Shown piece after piece: positions 1 to 5,824 of a stretch of DNA of 6,607 nucleotides. This stretch comes from an uncultured bacterium. Lineage in GTDB: Bacteria > Acidobacteriota > Thermoanaerobaculia > Multivoradales > JAHEKO01. Below the pieces are notes generated by a model. That model was not told where the DNA came from. It saw only the letters and a program-made list of their open reading frames with translations, and made no database searches. The position numbers and the translations under genes were made by a program. Positions within the stretch are counted from its first letter, which is position 1, and each line of letters starts with the position of its first letter. The stretch is taken from NCBI GenBank assembly GCA_938016625.1, contig CALILB010000124.1, positions 1 through 6,607 of the forward strand, in the 5' to 3' direction.

Positions 1-6
1 GACGGA

Positions 7-13
7 GAGGTGA
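7..13 (+). promoter_or_regulatory. Ribosome binding site for the NrfD-like gene
   Basis: GAGGTGA is a full match to the anti-Shine-Dalgarno core and sits 7 bases before the GTG at 21. It supports GTG as the true start and overlaps the probable end of the preceding gene, which suggests the NrfD gene is a distal member of an operon. Confidence 0.7.
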
Positions 14-20
14 GATAGCG

Positions 21-1238
21 GTGAGCGAGCACATCGCGCATTTGGAATCGATCCTGGGCCAGATCTCGGGCTACATCTATCCCAATGAAGTCGATCTCCA
101 TTGGGGTCTGTTGGTCGTTCTCTATCCCTACATCACAGGGCTGGTGGCCGGCGCCTTCATCCTCGCCTCGCTGGAGAAAGTGTTCAAGGTCAAGGAGGTA
201 GAGCCCACCTATCGACTGGCCATGTTGACGGCCTTCGCCTTTCTGCTGGTGGCACCGTTGCCCCTGCTGGCCCATCTCGGTCACCCCGAGCGATCCTTCG
301 AGATCTTTCTCACCCCGCAGTTCAAATCCGCCATGGCCATGTTCGGCTTTGTCTACGCCTGGTATCTGATGCTGGTGCTGCTGTTGGAGATCTGGTTCGA
401 GTACCGGGCGGATCTGGTGAGGTGGAGCCAGAATGAAAAAGGTCTGAAGAAATTCGTTCACTGGGCCATCACCCTGGGATCGACTGATCTATCACCGGAA
501 TCGCTGGAGTTCGACCGCAAGGCCGTCCATGCCATAACTTTGATCGGGATTCCCTCCGCCTTTCTCCTCCACGGCTATGTCGGATTCATCTTCGGCTCGA
601 TCAAGGCCAACCCCTGGTGGAGCAGCGTTCTCATGCCCATCGTGTTTCTGTTCTCGGCGATCGTGTCGGGCATCGCCATGGTGCTCATCATCTACTACGT
701 GACCACGCTGATCCGGCGCAAGCAGCTGGATATGGCCTGCCTCGACAAGCTGGCTTCCTTTCTCCTCTATGCGCTCATCGTCGATCTGTCGCTCGAGGTC
801 CTGGACTTTATTCACCGGATGTACGAGTCGGAGGAGTCGATCGAGATTCTGGCCGAGCTGGTCTTCAACAAGCTCTTTATCAGCCTCACGATTGTCCAGA
901 TACTGCTGGGGTCCATCATCCCGCTGGTCTTGTTGGCTGGAGCCCGCTTCTCGAAGCTCCCGGCAGAGCTCAAACGGGTCGCCTACTTCATCGCCGCGCT
1001 GCTGATCCAGGTCGGAATCTTCAGCACCCGCTGGAATGTAGTGGTCGGCGGGCAGCTCTTCTCCAAGAGCCTGCGCGGGTTGACGGTCTACAAGATGGAA
1101 CTGGGAGGAATCGAGGGCCTATTCACCTCGATCGGCCTACTCATCCTGCCCTTCCTGATCCTCTACGTCCTGATCAAGGTGCTTCCGCCCTGGGAGGAGA
1201 TGCGGACCGCGCCCACCGACACTCCTGAGAGCCCTTAG
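21..1238 (+). CDS. NrfD/PsrC-family (HybB/DsrP-like) membrane quinone-reacting subunit
   Basis: This 405-residue, very hydrophobic protein has about nine or ten membrane segments. Family motifs include HLGHPERSF (residues 85-93), a block around HAITLIGIPSAF (170-181) followed by HGYVGF and PWWSSVLMP, and RWNVVVGGQLF (338-348) near the C-terminus. The RWNVV-GGQ signature is typical of the HybB/DsrP/QrcD branch of NrfD proteins. Such subunits bind menaquinone or menaquinol in the membrane and exchange electrons with a periplasmic ferredoxin-like or multiheme cytochrome partner; they carry no haem themselves. The start is GTG at 21, preceded by GAGGTGA at 7-13 with a 7-base gap; there is no ATG nearby. 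The reading frame is open to the left edge. A stop of another frame (TAG at 16-18 or TGA at 11-13) probably ends an upstream partner gene outside the window. It converges with the cytochrome operon on the other strand, 20 bases away. The family call is firm; the partner and direction of electron flow are unknown. Confidence 0.92.
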   Translation: MSEHIAHLESILGQISGYIYPNEVDLHWGLLVVLYPYITGLVAGAFILASLEKVFKVKEVEPTYRLAMLTAFAFLLVAPLPLLAHLGHPERSFEIFLTPQFKSAMAMFGFVYAWYLMLVLLLEIWFEYRADLVRWSQNEKGLKKFVHWAITLGSTDLSPESLEFDRKAVHAITLIGIPSAFLLHGYVGFIFGSIKANPWWSSVLMPIVFLFSAIVSGIAMVLIIYYVTTLIRRKQLDMACLDKLASFLLYALIVDLSLEVLDFIHRMYESEESIEILAELVFNKLFISLTIVQILLGSIIPLVLLAGARFSKLPAELKRVAYFIAALLIQVGIFSTRWNVVVGGQLFSKSLRGLTVYKMELGGIEGLFTSIGLLILPFLILYVLIKVLPPWEEMRTAPTDTPESP

Positions 1239-1260
1239 TGCCCGTGGCCCTAGCGGGCTC
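1229..1260. terminator. Possible bidirectional terminator hairpin between convergent genes
   Basis: GAGCCC (1229-1234) pairs with GGGCTC (1255-1260). Inside, TAG (1236-1238) pairs with CTA (1250-1252), and GCC (1240-1242) pairs with GGC (1246-1248) around a CGT loop. Together these make an interrupted stem of about 12-13 pairs. It covers the NrfD stop and reaches into the stop of the 18-heme cytochrome. There is no T-tract on either side, so it is not a standard intrinsic terminator. Position and symmetry suggest a shared 3' end structure; function is inferred. Confidence 0.35.
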
Positions 1261-2959
1261 AGTGACAATCCGAGCAGACTTCCAGATCGGGTGAGCGGGT
1301 GGGACCCTGTGCCTCGCCGTGACAGCCGGTGCAGGTGATCCCCATATCCTCGACGTGCATGGAGTGGTCGAAGTCGCCGAGCTCGCTGGCGAAGACCCGC
1401 TTTAGCACCCCACCGTGGCAGTCGACACAGTTGTCGGCGGTCGCCTCCAGGTGGTGACAAGCGTCGCAAGCCGATGCTTCGATCTCGAGAGCACCCACAC
1501 CGGTCGCGTCACGCTCTTCATGAGTCGAGTGGCATTCGGTGCACTCGATGCCTCGCCCCACTACATGCGGCTCATGGGGAAAAACCCGACCAAAGACGCC
1601 GGCGCTGGTCGCTTCGGCCCCGGCATGGCAACTCAGGCACTCGGTCTCATAGGGAGCCGTCGGCCAGGGCGCACCCACTTCGGCGAGCCCTCGCTCGCTC
1701 CGTGCTTCGTTGAGCTGCCCATGAGCGGCATCGAGCAATGCCAGGCTGTAACGGACATTGTGGATACCTTTACCTTTCTCCACCAGCTCGAGGTTAGCTC
1801 TGGCATCGGCAAACACGGGTGAGGCACTCTTCCCCAGGCTGCGGGCGGTGGAGTCGAGCTGACGCCTAAGCCCTGCAGTTCGGCTGCCGACAGTCTTCTG
1901 CCAGCCCTGATACACGGCCCGGTACTTCGGTCCATGACAACTCATGCACGAGACCTCCCCGGCGCTGCGGGTCTCACCGTGCCCCTGGTCCAGGTGACAC
2001 CCCTCGCATCTCACCCCCGCCAGGTACATTACATCCGGCATGGGCGCAACCCCCTTACCGGCTAGTCCGGCATAGAGATCTCGCTGCGGCGAGTGTCCGC
2101 CGCCGTGGCACACATCGCACTCCGACTGGGCGACATCCAGATGCTTCGGCACCACGTGCTCGATCTCCAGGTGGCAGTGCGTGCACTCCACCTTGTGATC
2201 GGTCACGTGTGTTTGATGGAGGAAGTCCGAATTCTCGAACTCGGCCAGTCGCTGCGGATCGCTGTGGCAGGTCACACAGCGCTCTCGGGGCACACCTCCC
2301 GCCGCGGGGCTCGGCGGGGTGTGGCAGGCCTCGCATTCCATCCCAAAGCGAGAGACGTCTCCGTGGTCGAAGGCGAGACCGCCCGCGTCCACAATCCGGT
2401 CGGGAACCTGATGACACAGGGTGCAGCGTGCGGTCCCCTCCCCCGGTGCCTGGCCCTTGAAGTGACAGAGCGTGCATGTCGTCTGCGTCACGGCGATGTG
2501 GCTCCCCTGCACGATCTGGGAGTGACAAGAGGTGCAACGCAATCGTTTGCCGCGGCGCATTTCGGTCAGGTGCGGACCGTGGTCGAATAGGATGTCGCCG
2601 AAGACCTCTCGGCCAACGAGTAGGCGCCGCTGATGGCACTCCAGGCAGGCAGCATCGTCGATCTCGGCCCACGGTCTGGTGCCGTAGGTGCCGGTGAAAT
2701 ACCGGGCCACCATGGCCATCGCCTCGTACTTCTTTTCGAATTCGGCAGTGAGTCCCGGCGCAATGTGACAGTCGACGCACTTGATGCTGGCGTGGCTCGA
2801 GGTGGCCCACGACTCGTAGTAGGGCGCCATCACGTGGCAGCTACCGCAGAAGGCCGGCTTGCCGCTCATCTCCATGGCGCCGTAGGCCAGAATGAGGCCC
2901 ACTCCCACAAGCAGGCCGATAGCGTAGCCGGCCAGGGTAAAGCGACCGATCCTCTTCAT
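1259..2959 (-). CDS. 18-heme c-type cytochrome with NapC/NrfH-like membrane-anchored N-terminus
   Basis: This 566-residue protein has 18 CXXCH haem-attachment sites, with first cysteines at residues 38, 61, 105, 142, 162, 179, 209, 228, 259, 281, 318, 338, 441, 473, 498, 511, 543 and 562. Residues 8-28 form an uncleaved-looking membrane anchor. The next part (CGSCHVM, then SSH, then CVDCH at 61-65) matches the NapC/NirT/NrfH pattern, in which the Met after CXXCH can ligate haem 1 near the quinol site. Haems fall into a block of twelve (38-342) and a block of six (441-566), separated by about 98 haem-free residues with helical, alanine/leucine-rich sequence. At least 18 other histidines are present, enough for mostly bis-His ligation. 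The last residue is the His of the 18th motif. The ATG at 2959 overlaps the previous stop as ATGA, with GGTGA 6 bases upstream. It probably carries electrons from the Rieske/b module across the periplasm. The cytochrome call is firm; the role is inferred. Confidence 0.93.
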   Translation of the reverse strand: MKRIGRFTLAGYAIGLLVGVGLILAYGAMEMSGKPAFCGSCHVMAPYYESWATSSHASIKCVDCHIAPGLTAEFEKKYEAMAMVARYFTGTYGTRPWAEIDDAACLECHQRRLLVGREVFGDILFDHGPHLTEMRRGKRLRCTSCHSQIVQGSHIAVTQTTCTLCHFKGQAPGEGTARCTLCHQVPDRIVDAGGLAFDHGDVSRFGMECEACHTPPSPAAGGVPRERCVTCHSDPQRLAEFENSDFLHQTHVTDHKVECTHCHLEIEHVVPKHLDVAQSECDVCHGGGHSPQRDLYAGLAGKGVAPMPDVMYLAGVRCEGCHLDQGHGETRSAGEVSCMSCHGPKYRAVYQGWQKTVGSRTAGLRRQLDSTARSLGKSASPVFADARANLELVEKGKGIHNVRYSLALLDAAHGQLNEARSERGLAEVGAPWPTAPYETECLSCHAGAEATSAGVFGRVFPHEPHVVGRGIECTECHSTHEERDATGVGALEIEASACDACHHLEATADNCVDCHGGVLKRVFASELGDFDHSMHVEDMGITCTGCHGEAQGPTRSPDLEVCSDCH

Positions 2960-4167
2960 GCGATCTCACCGCCAGCACTCATCCGCCGCTTGAGCAGAAA
3001 CAGAATGACCAGAGTCATAAAGACATAGAACCAGAAAACCACCAAGCCGATGTGCGCTTCGGTCCGGTCCAATTTGGCGTAGATCTCGTGCTGGACCTCT
3101 TCCCCGATCGACCTGGATCTCCTAGTGACCTGCTCCACCGGCTCGAGCGACACCGAATGAGCCAGCGGGAGCGCCTCGGTCAAATAGGTCCTCGCCTCCT
3201 CGATCCTGCCGAGGTGGTCTTCGACATCCAGCGCTGCGCGCTCGCCCTCCAGTACGAGTGCCTCGGCCTTTTCGACCTCGACCGTGGCGGCCTCGATGAG
3301 CGTGTGCATCTTGCTACCCAACAAGACCTCGTCCGAGTTCTCACCATGACAGTCGGCGCAGAGGGTGTCGATGCTGGCAACTTCCAACCCTTGGATGGCG
3401 TGGTTGGAGTGACAGGTCGCACACTCCGGGAGGCCCGCCTCCGTCATGCCCTGGTAGTGAGGTCCGTCGAGAAACGCCCGCCGCGTCTGAACGTGACAAG
3501 CGCCGCACACTTTGTCGATATCACCGACGCCGGGGGGCGTCGCCCCGTGCACCCCGTGGCAACTCGTACAGTTGGGAGCCGCCAAGTTACCTGCGATCAG
3601 CAGCGAACGGCCATGGATCCCGGTCTCGTAGTCTTCGACGACGCCAGGGTCGAGCCCGTAGCGCTCCATCAGCTCCTCATCGGAGTGGCACACCCCACAG
3701 GTGGTGGGTATATTGCGAGAGGCGACCGAGCTTCTCGGATCTGCAGCCGCGTAAATCACGTGTGAGCCGTGGCAGTCGATGCACACGGCCGCACTGGAAT
3801 CTCCACCGGCGACGGCCATTCCGTGTTGTGACGTCTGGTAGACGGCATATTGATCGACCGGGAGGTTGTAGGCGCTCATCATTTGCAGGTCGGAGTGGCA
3901 GGTAGCGCACATCTCAGGGGTCGCCAGACGGTTTCGAAGGCCCCGAAATGACCCACTGTGGGCCCGCTCGACGTTCTGCGTATCGGCATCGCCCCCATGG
4001 CAGCTGGTGCAGGTGACCTGCTCCCGGGCGTGAATACTTGCTGCAAAGGCCACCCGCGACTCGGGATGACATACACCACACTGCCCGGCTGCGCGAGCGG
4101 TGCCCGAAGCTCCTGCCAGAAGTGCAATCACACAGAGGAGGTCGAGGACACTTCGTCGTCTCTTCAT
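2956..4167 (-). CDS. 9-heme c-type cytochrome with signal peptide and C-terminal membrane anchor
   Basis: This 403-residue protein begins with a KRRR-hydrophobic signal peptide, with likely cleavage after TARA (residues 23-26). Nine CXXCH motifs follow, with first Cys at 30, 53, 87, 129, 157, 200, 221, 249 and 270. Exactly nine other histidines lie in the haem region (46, 70, 115, 136, 185, 207, 237, 256, 288), so all haems could be bis-His. Residues 84-275 contain repeated units of the form CXXCH, then Y/F-x-x-x-x-H, then CXXCHxxH. Residues about 290-372 are haem-free, charged and probably helical or coiled-coil. Residues 373-393 form a membrane helix followed by KRR, placing the short tail in the cytoplasm. 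It sits where a cytochrome c1 or f would be expected next to Rieske and cytochrome b. The frame is open upstream to 4332, but the ATG at 4167 has GAGG 5 bases before it, starts a proper signal peptide, and overlaps the cytochrome b stop as ATGA. Confidence 0.93.
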   Translation of the reverse strand: MKRRRSVLDLLCVIALLAGASGTARAAGQCGVCHPESRVAFAASIHAREQVTCTSCHGGDADTQNVERAHSGSFRGLRNRLATPEMCATCHSDLQMMSAYNLPVDQYAVYQTSQHGMAVAGGDSSAAVCIDCHGSHVIYAAADPRSSVASRNIPTTCGVCHSDEELMERYGLDPGVVEDYETGIHGRSLLIAGNLAAPNCTSCHGVHGATPPGVGDIDKVCGACHVQTRRAFLDGPHYQGMTEAGLPECATCHSNHAIQGLEVASIDTLCADCHGENSDEVLLGSKMHTLIEAATVEVEKAEALVLEGERAALDVEDHLGRIEEARTYLTEALPLAHSVSLEPVEQVTRRSRSIGEEVQHEIYAKLDRTEAHIGLVVFWFYVFMTLVILFLLKRRMSAGGEIA

Positions 4168-5285
4168 GCCACCCTCGCACCGTAGATCGTCAGCAGAAAC
4201 CAGGCCAAAACGACCAAGCCGGCAATAACCGGCACCGCCCATCGCCGACCCCGGTCCTCTCTGGATCGCTCCAGAAACGGCAAGGCCAGGAACGCTGAAA
4301 AGACTACGAATAGCAACAAGCCCGCTAACCACTGCGGCACTATACCCGCGGTGATCTCCAGGAAGCCAAAGGGCGCCAGTAGGTACCAGGGGGGACCCAC
4401 ACCCGGTACCGTGGCGTAGGGATCGGCTTCGCGCTGGAAGGGAAGGGGCGTCAGTACGGCGAGTGTTACCAGCAGGGCGAAGAGAAGGGTCAGAATGATC
4501 GCCAGATTGACCAGATGGTTGCGAAGCGCCGCCCTTCCGACTCTCTTTCTATCACCCGAAGCCTCGGTGAGCCCGATCCGTCTTATCGTGGAGAAGTGGA
4601 GGTAGATGAGAGTTACCGCCAGCACGGGAAGAATGGCGGCGTGAAGAATGTAAAAACGAAGGAGCGTCAAGTCGGAAACAAACATTTCGCCGCCGCCGGC
4701 CAGAAAGAACATGAAGGATCCATAAACCGGAACGGCGTTCACCACTTCGAGGGCTCTGACACTGGACCAGAAGGCGGTCTCGGTTAAAGGCAGGACCCTG
4801 CCCGTCATATCGAGGTGGAAACAGACCAGCAACAAAAGTGCGGCGAACACCCATACCAGCTCGCGGGGCTTCCGGTAGACGCCCTGGATGAAGAAGCGCA
4901 CGATGCGCACGATCAGGACCGCTATCAGGAGCTGAGCCCCCCAGAAGTGGATCTGGTGGACGAACCACCCGAAGTCCACGTCGCGGAGGATCGTTCCCAG
5001 GCTAGCGTGGGCCGTCTGCGGAGTGGGCAGGAAATAGAGACTGAGTAGCGCCCCGGTGAGGATCTCCAGCGCAATGAGGACGACAACTATCAAGCCCAGA
5101 ACCCTTGGCCAGCGGCCGTAGGAAACCACTGGTCGTTCGAGGGCTTCGTCCAGGGCCTCCCGCAGAGGCTTACGCGTGTCCAGCTCGGCGTAGAACAGCC
5201 CGTAGCTGGTCAGCAGAGAGAAGATCTCAGTCAGGTTCAAGCGGCGGGAGAACCAGTCCAGGATCCCCGATTTATCTCGACTCAT
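4164..5285 (-). CDS. Cytochrome b (b6/subunit IV type) of a Rieske/cytochrome b complex
   Basis: This 373-residue protein is the membrane quinol-oxidising core, with four helices like cytochrome b6 fused to three like subunit IV. FGWFVHQIH aligns with FGWLIRSVH of cytochrome b6, KPREL after helix B is identical, and RFYILH matches RFYSLH on helix D. The ligands seen are His113 (helix B, p-side haem) and His215 and His230 (helix D, 14 residues between them, as in b6). The fourth ligand position, 14 after His113, is Arg127 (CGC) instead of His. The Qo motif is PPWY (298-301) instead of PEWY. No Cys stands at the b6 Cys35 position, so a covalent haem c_n is not expected. His110 and His157 are extra but lie toward the p-side. 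The ATG at 5285, with GGGAG 8 bases upstream, is chosen over an in-frame TTG at 5306 that lacks a binding site. It follows the Rieske gene by 17 bases and overlaps the 9-heme gene by four. Confidence 0.93.
   Translation of the reverse strand: MSRDKSGILDWFSRRLNLTEIFSLLTSYGLFYAELDTRKPLREALDEALERPVVSYGRWPRVLGLIVVVLIALEILTGALLSLYFLPTPQTAHASLGTILRDVDFGWFVHQIHFWGAQLLIAVLIVRIVRFFIQGVYRKPRELVWVFAALLLLVCFHLDMTGRVLPLTETAFWSSVRALEVVNAVPVYGSFMFFLAGGGEMFVSDLTLLRFYILHAAILPVLAVTLIYLHFSTIRRIGLTEASGDRKRVGRAALRNHLVNLAIILTLLFALLVTLAVLTPLPFQREADPYATVPGVGPPWYLLAPFGFLEITAGIVPQWLAGLLLFVVFSAFLALPFLERSREDRGRRWAVPVIAGLVVLAWFLLTIYGARVA
4171..4176 (-). promoter_or_regulatory. Ribosome binding site deciding the 9-heme cytochrome start
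   Basis: On the minus strand GAGGGT lies a few bases before the ATG at 4167. Together with the signal peptide that begins there, it favours this start over the in-frame extension up to 4332, which would lie wholly inside the cytochrome b gene. Confidence 0.55.
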
Positions 5286-5293
5286 AGGGGTCA

Positions 5294-5298
5294 CTCCC
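5294..5298 (-). promoter_or_regulatory. Ribosome binding site deciding the cytochrome b start
   Basis: GGGAG on the minus strand stands 8 bases before the ATG at 5285. The competing TTG at 5306, which would overlap the Rieske stop as TTGA, has no comparable motif before it. Confidence 0.55.
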
Positions 5299-5302
5299 GC
5301 TC

Positions 5303-5767
5303 TCAAAGGTGTACGTAGATCTGACCCAACCGGGTCTCGACCCTGAACCTCTTCAACGGTCTCGGCGGTGGGCCCTTGAGCACATTGCCATTGACGTCGA
5401 AGGCGCCTTCATGACAGGGACAGTCCAGGACCTGCTGCTCATCGTCCCAGTTGAGCACGCAGTGGAGATGACTGCATACCCCGGCGAGACCGACCAGGGT
5501 CTCCTCATCGGTCCGAATCACAAAGATCGGTTCCCGTCCATGGCGAACCAATTGTGCCTGCCCAACCGACAGCGAGTCGACCGGCCCGATCTTGAGAACC
5601 CTCTCGGCCAAGCTTCGGGGGGACCGGGGAGGCTTTACAAAAGCGGCTACCACCCAGGCGAAACCCAGGCCCCACAGGGAAAGAAATCCTCCTGTCAACC
5701 ATTTGAGGAGCTTTCGCCGGCGGGGTGAGATTTCTTCTAGCTGCTTGTCCACTGATTCTTCTGGCAA
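5303..5767 (-). CDS. Rieske [2Fe-2S] iron-sulfur subunit, Tat-anchored
   Basis: This 154-residue protein carries the Rieske cluster that takes the first electron from quinol at the Qo site. Box 1 is CSHLHC (residues 98-103) and box 2 is CPCHEGAF (116-123). The ligands are Cys98, His100, Cys116 and His119; Cys103 and Cys118 form the usual disulfide. RRRKLLKWL (16-24) followed by a hydrophobic helix (about 25-43) is a twin-arginine signal anchor, as usual for bacterial Rieske proteins folded before export. The usual Gly before the last Cys of box 1 is His. The Ser and Tyr of the high-potential CPCHGSxYD motif are Gly121 and Phe123, which predicts a low-potential cluster suited to menaquinol. 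No Met codon exists in the frame. The TTG at 5767 is chosen because GGGAGGG lies 8 bases upstream; a GTG at 5752 is a weaker alternative. It is the first gene of the tightly packed group. Confidence 0.95.
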   Translation of the reverse strand: MPEESVDKQLEEISPRRRKLLKWLTGGFLSLWGLGFAWVVAAFVKPPRSPRSLAERVLKIGPVDSLSVGQAQLVRHGREPIFVIRTDEETLVGLAGVCSHLHCVLNWDDEQQVLDCPCHEGAFDVNGNVLKGPPPRPLKRFRVETRLGQIYVHL

Positions 5768-5824
5768 CGTTGAAGCCCTCCCGCGTATTCGACCTTTATC
5801 CTATCCTGCTCCAACCGAAGTCTC
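5768..5824 (-). other. 57-bp gap between cytochrome b561-like and Rieske genes
   Basis: This is the only gap of note within the minus-strand cluster. It contains the Rieske ribosome binding site and an AGGATAGGATAAAG stretch. I see no convincing -35/-10 pair and no T-rich terminator, so read-through from the b561-like gene is likely, but a promoter here cannot be excluded. Confidence 0.4.
5776..5782 (-). promoter_or_regulatory. Strong ribosome binding site for the TTG-started Rieske gene
   Basis: GGGAGGG on the minus strand, 8 bases before the TTG at 5767, is the strongest purine-rich site near the gene. It decides a rare TTG start in a frame without any ATG. Confidence 0.65.

Noticed and set aside
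1..18. Tail of an upstream plus-strand gene ending at TAG 16-18 or TGA 11-13
   Set aside because: It is likely in principle, but only five or fewer codons are visible and the frame cannot be chosen.
1415..2590. Several plus-strand open frames (for example 1415-1822 and 2093-2590)
   Set aside because: They lie wholly inside the 18-heme gene on the other strand, which has 18 haem motifs in one frame; these are shadows.
3052..3765. Long open frame of 237 codons on the plus strand
   Set aside because: It is antisense to the 9-heme cytochrome, has no recognisable motif or ribosome binding site, and arises from the GC-rich codon pattern of the opposite strand.
1259..4167. Repeated CXXCH-coding segments as a DNA repeat or CRISPR-like array
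   Set aside because: Spacing is irregular and similarity is limited to the codons of the haem motif; it reflects protein function rather than a nucleic-acid repeat.
4168..4332. N-terminal extension of the 9-heme cytochrome to 4332
   Set aside because: It would lie inside the cytochrome b gene and put 55 residues before a standard signal peptide; the ATG at 4167 has a ribosome binding site and ATGA overlap.
5286..5306. TTG start for cytochrome b at 5306
   Set aside because: It has no Shine-Dalgarno motif before it, whereas the ATG at 5285 has GGGAG at good spacing.
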